Positions 5,139-7,263 of a stretch of 7,263 nucleotides of DNA are shown here, one piece after another. The position numbers were made by a program, and so were the translations under genes. The notes beneath the pieces were generated by a model. That model saw only the letters and a list, made by a program, of their open reading frames with translations. It ran no database searches and was not told the DNA's origin. Location: contig VEOV01000253.1 in NCBI GenBank assembly GCA_012026855.1, positions 1 to 7,263 on the forward strand. The letters are read 5' to 3'. The stretch's first letter is position 1. Each line of letters starts with the position of its first letter. The DNA comes from Geobacter sp. (GTDB taxonomy: Bacteria; Desulfobacterota; Desulfuromonadia; Geobacterales; DSM-12255).

Positions 5139-7263
5139 AGTTCATCGAGAAGATTGAGCGCCTCAAGCGGCGTAATGACCGAAATATCCGTCTCCTCAAG
5201 GCGGCGCCTGATTTGCGCCGAGCCGTCGTCGAAGAGAGAGAGCTGGGCTGACGGCGCAGCAGGGCGCTTCCCTTTGGCAATTCTCGGCACCCCTTCGGCG
5301 GAGAACTCCCCTTTTTCCAGGTTGGCCAGAATCTCCTTGGAGCGCTCGATCACTGCCAGCGGCAGACCGGCAAGCCTGGCCACCTGGATGCCATAAGAGT
5401 GAGAAGCGCCGCCGGCAACGATCTTGCGCAGGAAGATTATCTGGTCGTTCCATTCGCGCACGGCAATATTGAAGTTCTTCACCCCGCTTCTGGTGACCGC
5501 CAGCTCGGTCATTTCATGATAGTGGGTGGCGAACAGGGTTTTTGCCCGGTGCTGGGCGTTGTCGTGGAGGAACTCCGCCACGGCCCAGGCGATGGAAACC
5601 CCGTCAAAGGTGGAGGTACCGCGGCCGATCTCATCGAGGATGACCAGGCTCTTCGGGGTGGCATTACGCAGGATGTTGGCGGTCTCGGTCATCTCCAGCA
5701 TGAAGGTGGACTGCCCTTTGGCCAGATTGTCCGACGCGCCGACCCGGGTAAAGATCCGGTCGGTGACGCCGATGACCGCTGCCCTGGCCGGCACGAAGCT
5801 CCCGATCTGGGCCATGAGGGTGATGAGCGCCACCTGGCGCATGAAGGTGGATTTACCGGCCATGTTGGGACCGGTGATGATCAGCAGCTGGTTTTCGCCA
5901 TTGTCCAGTTCGGTGTCATTGGGAACAAACCGCTCACCCAGGTTGAGCGCTTCAATGACCGGGTGGCGGCCATCACTGATGGAGAGCCGCTCCTCACTGT
6001 TCACCTCGGGACGGCAGTAGTCGGACAGGGCAGCCAGCCGGGCAAAGGATGCCAGCACATCAAGAGTGGCCAGGTTGTCGGCAGTGGCCGCTATGCGGCC
6101 CCCTTCAGCCGCTACCTGCACCCGGATCTCCTGAAACAGGGAGTACTCCAGCTCGCAGATCCGGGCTTCGGCGCCCAGGACCTTGTCTTCGTACTCCTTC
6201 AGCTCCGGGGTAATGAACCGCTCGGCATTGGCCAGGGTCTGGCGGCGGATATAGTCGGCCGGAATATCGGCCAGGTTGGCCCGGGTTACCTCGATGTAGT
6301 AGCCGAACACCTTGTTGAAGCGGATTTTCAGGGAGCTGATGCCGGTGCGCTGTTTCTCCTTGGCCTCCAGCTGGGCAATAAAGCCCTTACCTTCCCGGCT
6401 GATGCTCCTCAGCTCGTCCAGCTCACTGTTGTAGCCGTCGGCAATGACCCCGCCGTCACGCAGGATGAATGGCGGGTTTTCCGCAATCCCCCGGCGAATC
6501 AGCGCTGCAACATCCTGCAAGGGGTCAATTCCGGCTGCAGTTGCGGCCAGGAGTCTGGCGCCAAGGGGCGCAGTTGCAGCCAGCAGAGCGGGAAGCTTCT
6601 CCAGCGAATCACCCATGGCAACCAGGTCCCGGGCCGAAGCAGAGGCCAGCGTGATCCTGCCGTTGAGGCGCTCGATATCGGCAATGCCGCCAAGGGCAGT
6701 GCGGACGGCATCCAGGGTGATGGAGTCGGCAACCAGCTCTTCGACCGCATCAAGCCGCTGCCGGATGGCATCAACGGCAACCAGGGGGTAGTTGAGCCAG
6801 CTTTTCAGTTTGCGCGCCCCCATGGGGGTAACCGTGTGATCCATAAGCCCGAGGAGTGAGCCTTTGCGTCTGCCGTCGGCCATGGTTCTGGTCAACTCCA
6901 GGTTGCGCCGGGTCGCTTCATCCAGGAGCAGGAACTCGCGGTTCCGGTAGACCTCCAGTTCGCGCAGATGGAGCGGTCCCCCCTTCTGGGTCTCCTTCAG
7001 GTAATGCAGCACCGCTGCCGCCGCCAGGACAGCCGCCTGCAAGCCGCTGCAGATAGCTGCCGACGAGGCACCGAACTGCCCGCTGAAGAGCCGCTCCACA
7101 TACTCGCTATCGGTTACCCACCCGGCGATGTAGGAGACAAGAGGTGCCACTTCTGCGGCTATTCTCCGCTGCAGCGCTGAATCACGGCACTCCTCAGGGA
7201 GGAGCAGTTCCCGCGGTGCAATGCAGGCCAGCTCGGCAAAAAGCCCTTCCTCCCCCTCGATCT
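5123..7263 (-). CDS. mutS: DNA mismatch repair ATPase MutS, C-terminal ~712 codons
   Basis: MutS recognises mismatches and small loops and, with MutL, starts mismatch repair. The frame stays open to the right edge; the GTG at 7150-7148 is an internal Val codon, because the 37 codons before it (including GLFAELACIAPRELLLP) also read as MutS. About 150-170 N-terminal residues, including the mismatch-reading F-x-E domain, lie outside. In fragment numbering: the end of the connector domain to ~95; DEATRRNLELT (114-124) and VTPMGARKLKSWL (144-156) of the lever/core; NKVFGYYIEVT (316-326) and RRQTLANAERF (339-349) around the clamp; Walker A GPNMAGKST (464-472); STFMLEMTE (518-526); Walker B and signature DEIGRGTSTFDG (543-554); and the H-loop THYHEMTEL (579-587). 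Near the end are a beta-clamp-like QLSLF (673-677) and a conserved tail (ITPLEALNLLDEL) that in MutS aids oligomer formation. All ATPase motifs are intact. No promoter is visible because the 5' end is missing. Confidence 0.98.
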   Translation of the reverse strand, partial: IEGEEGLFAELACIAPRELLLPEECRDSALQRRIAAEVAPLVSYIAGWVTDSEYVERLFSGQFGASSAAICSGLQAAVLAAAAVLHYLKETQKGGPLHLRELEVYRNREFLLLDEATRRNLELTRTMADGRRKGSLLGLMDHTVTPMGARKLKSWLNYPLVAVDAIRQRLDAVEELVADSITLDAVRTALGGIADIERLNGRITLASASARDLVAMGDSLEKLPALLAATAPLGARLLAATAAGIDPLQDVAALIRRGIAENPPFILRDGGVIADGYNSELDELRSISREGKGFIAQLEAKEKQRTGISSLKIRFNKVFGYYIEVTRANLADIPADYIRRQTLANAERFITPELKEYEDKVLGAEARICELEYSLFQEIRVQVAAEGGRIAATADNLATLDVLASFARLAALSDYCRPEVNSEERLSISDGRHPVIEALNLGERFVPNDTELDNGENQLLIITGPNMAGKSTFMRQVALITLMAQIGSFVPARAAVIGVTDRIFTRVGASDNLAKGQSTFMLEMTETANILRNATPKSLVILDEIGRGTSTFDGVSIAWAVAEFLHDNAQHRAKTLFATHYHEMTELAVTRSGVKNFNIAVREWNDQIIFLRKIVAGGASHSYGIQVARLAGLPLAVIERSKEILANLEKGEFSAEGVPRIAKGKRPAAPSAQLSLFDDGSAQIRRRLEETDISVITPLEALNLLDELRRML
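5231..5245 (-). other. Beta-clamp-binding motif (QLSLF) near the MutS C-terminus
   Basis: The minus strand encodes Gln-Leu-Ser-Leu-Phe just after a Lys/Pro/Ala-rich linker and before the C-terminal helical tail. It matches the bacterial sliding-clamp consensus QL(S/D)LF and sits where E. coli MutS has its clamp motif. The binding role is inferred from the family. Confidence 0.7.

Noticed and set aside
5399..6859. A 486-codon open frame on the plus strand opposite mutS
   Set aside because: It lies fully antisense to an intact, motif-complete mutS. Its translation is low-complexity and rich in Gly, Gln and Val with no recognisable domain. Long antisense frames are common opposite GC-rich genes.
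7148..7150. GTG as the start of mutS
   Set aside because: The frame is open upstream to the window edge and the 37 preceding codons also fit MutS, so this is an internal Val and the gene is truncated by the window.
1..7263. CRISPR arrays, tRNA or rRNA genes, insertion sequences, a dif site
   Set aside because: Reading both strands showed no spaced direct repeats, no tRNA-like or rRNA-like segment, no transposase and no obvious dif-like palindrome; essentially all bases are coding.

Overview
The window looks like ordinary core chromosome of a GC-rich Gram-negative bacterium. All genes lie on the minus strand, so the transcription order runs from the right edge to the left: mutS (3' part) -> N-acetylmuramoyl-L-alanine amidase -> glnD -> xerD -> apgM-like gene (5' part). 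From the protein flavour and from remembered gene order (mutS, amidase, glnD, xerD and a cofactor-independent phosphoglycerate mutase-like gene in a row), the best guess is a member of the Geobacter/Desulfuromonadales group. No 16S rRNA or similar marker is present, so this is moderate-confidence inference.

Layout, right to left. From 7263 down to 5123 is the C-terminal ~712 codons of MutS; the frame is open to the right edge and the true start lies outside. The MutS stop and the amidase start share one base (TGATG). The amidase (5123-3771) has a signal peptide, a very basic linker, an AMIN-like domain and a zinc amidase domain. After 15 bases comes glnD (3755-1056), a full-length PII uridylyltransferase/uridylyl-removing enzyme with its nucleotidyltransferase, HD and two ACT domains. 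Its stop overlaps the GTG start of xerD by four bases (GTGA). XerD (1059-169) carries all six catalytic tyrosine-recombinase residues. After 18 bases the apgM-like gene starts at 150 and runs off the left edge.

The two stop/start overlaps and two short gaps, with no terminator-like hairpin in any gap, point to a single polycistronic unit with translational coupling. The products belong to mismatch repair, septal peptidoglycan splitting, nitrogen sensing, chromosome dimer resolution and central or amino-acid metabolism. The amidase and XerD both act late in the cell cycle, but the rest have no obvious common pathway. No mobile element, CRISPR array, RNA gene or stretch over 300 bases without a gene was seen. 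I found no evidence for a novel system here; the findings are modest points on gene coupling, start assignment, motifs and family ambiguity.
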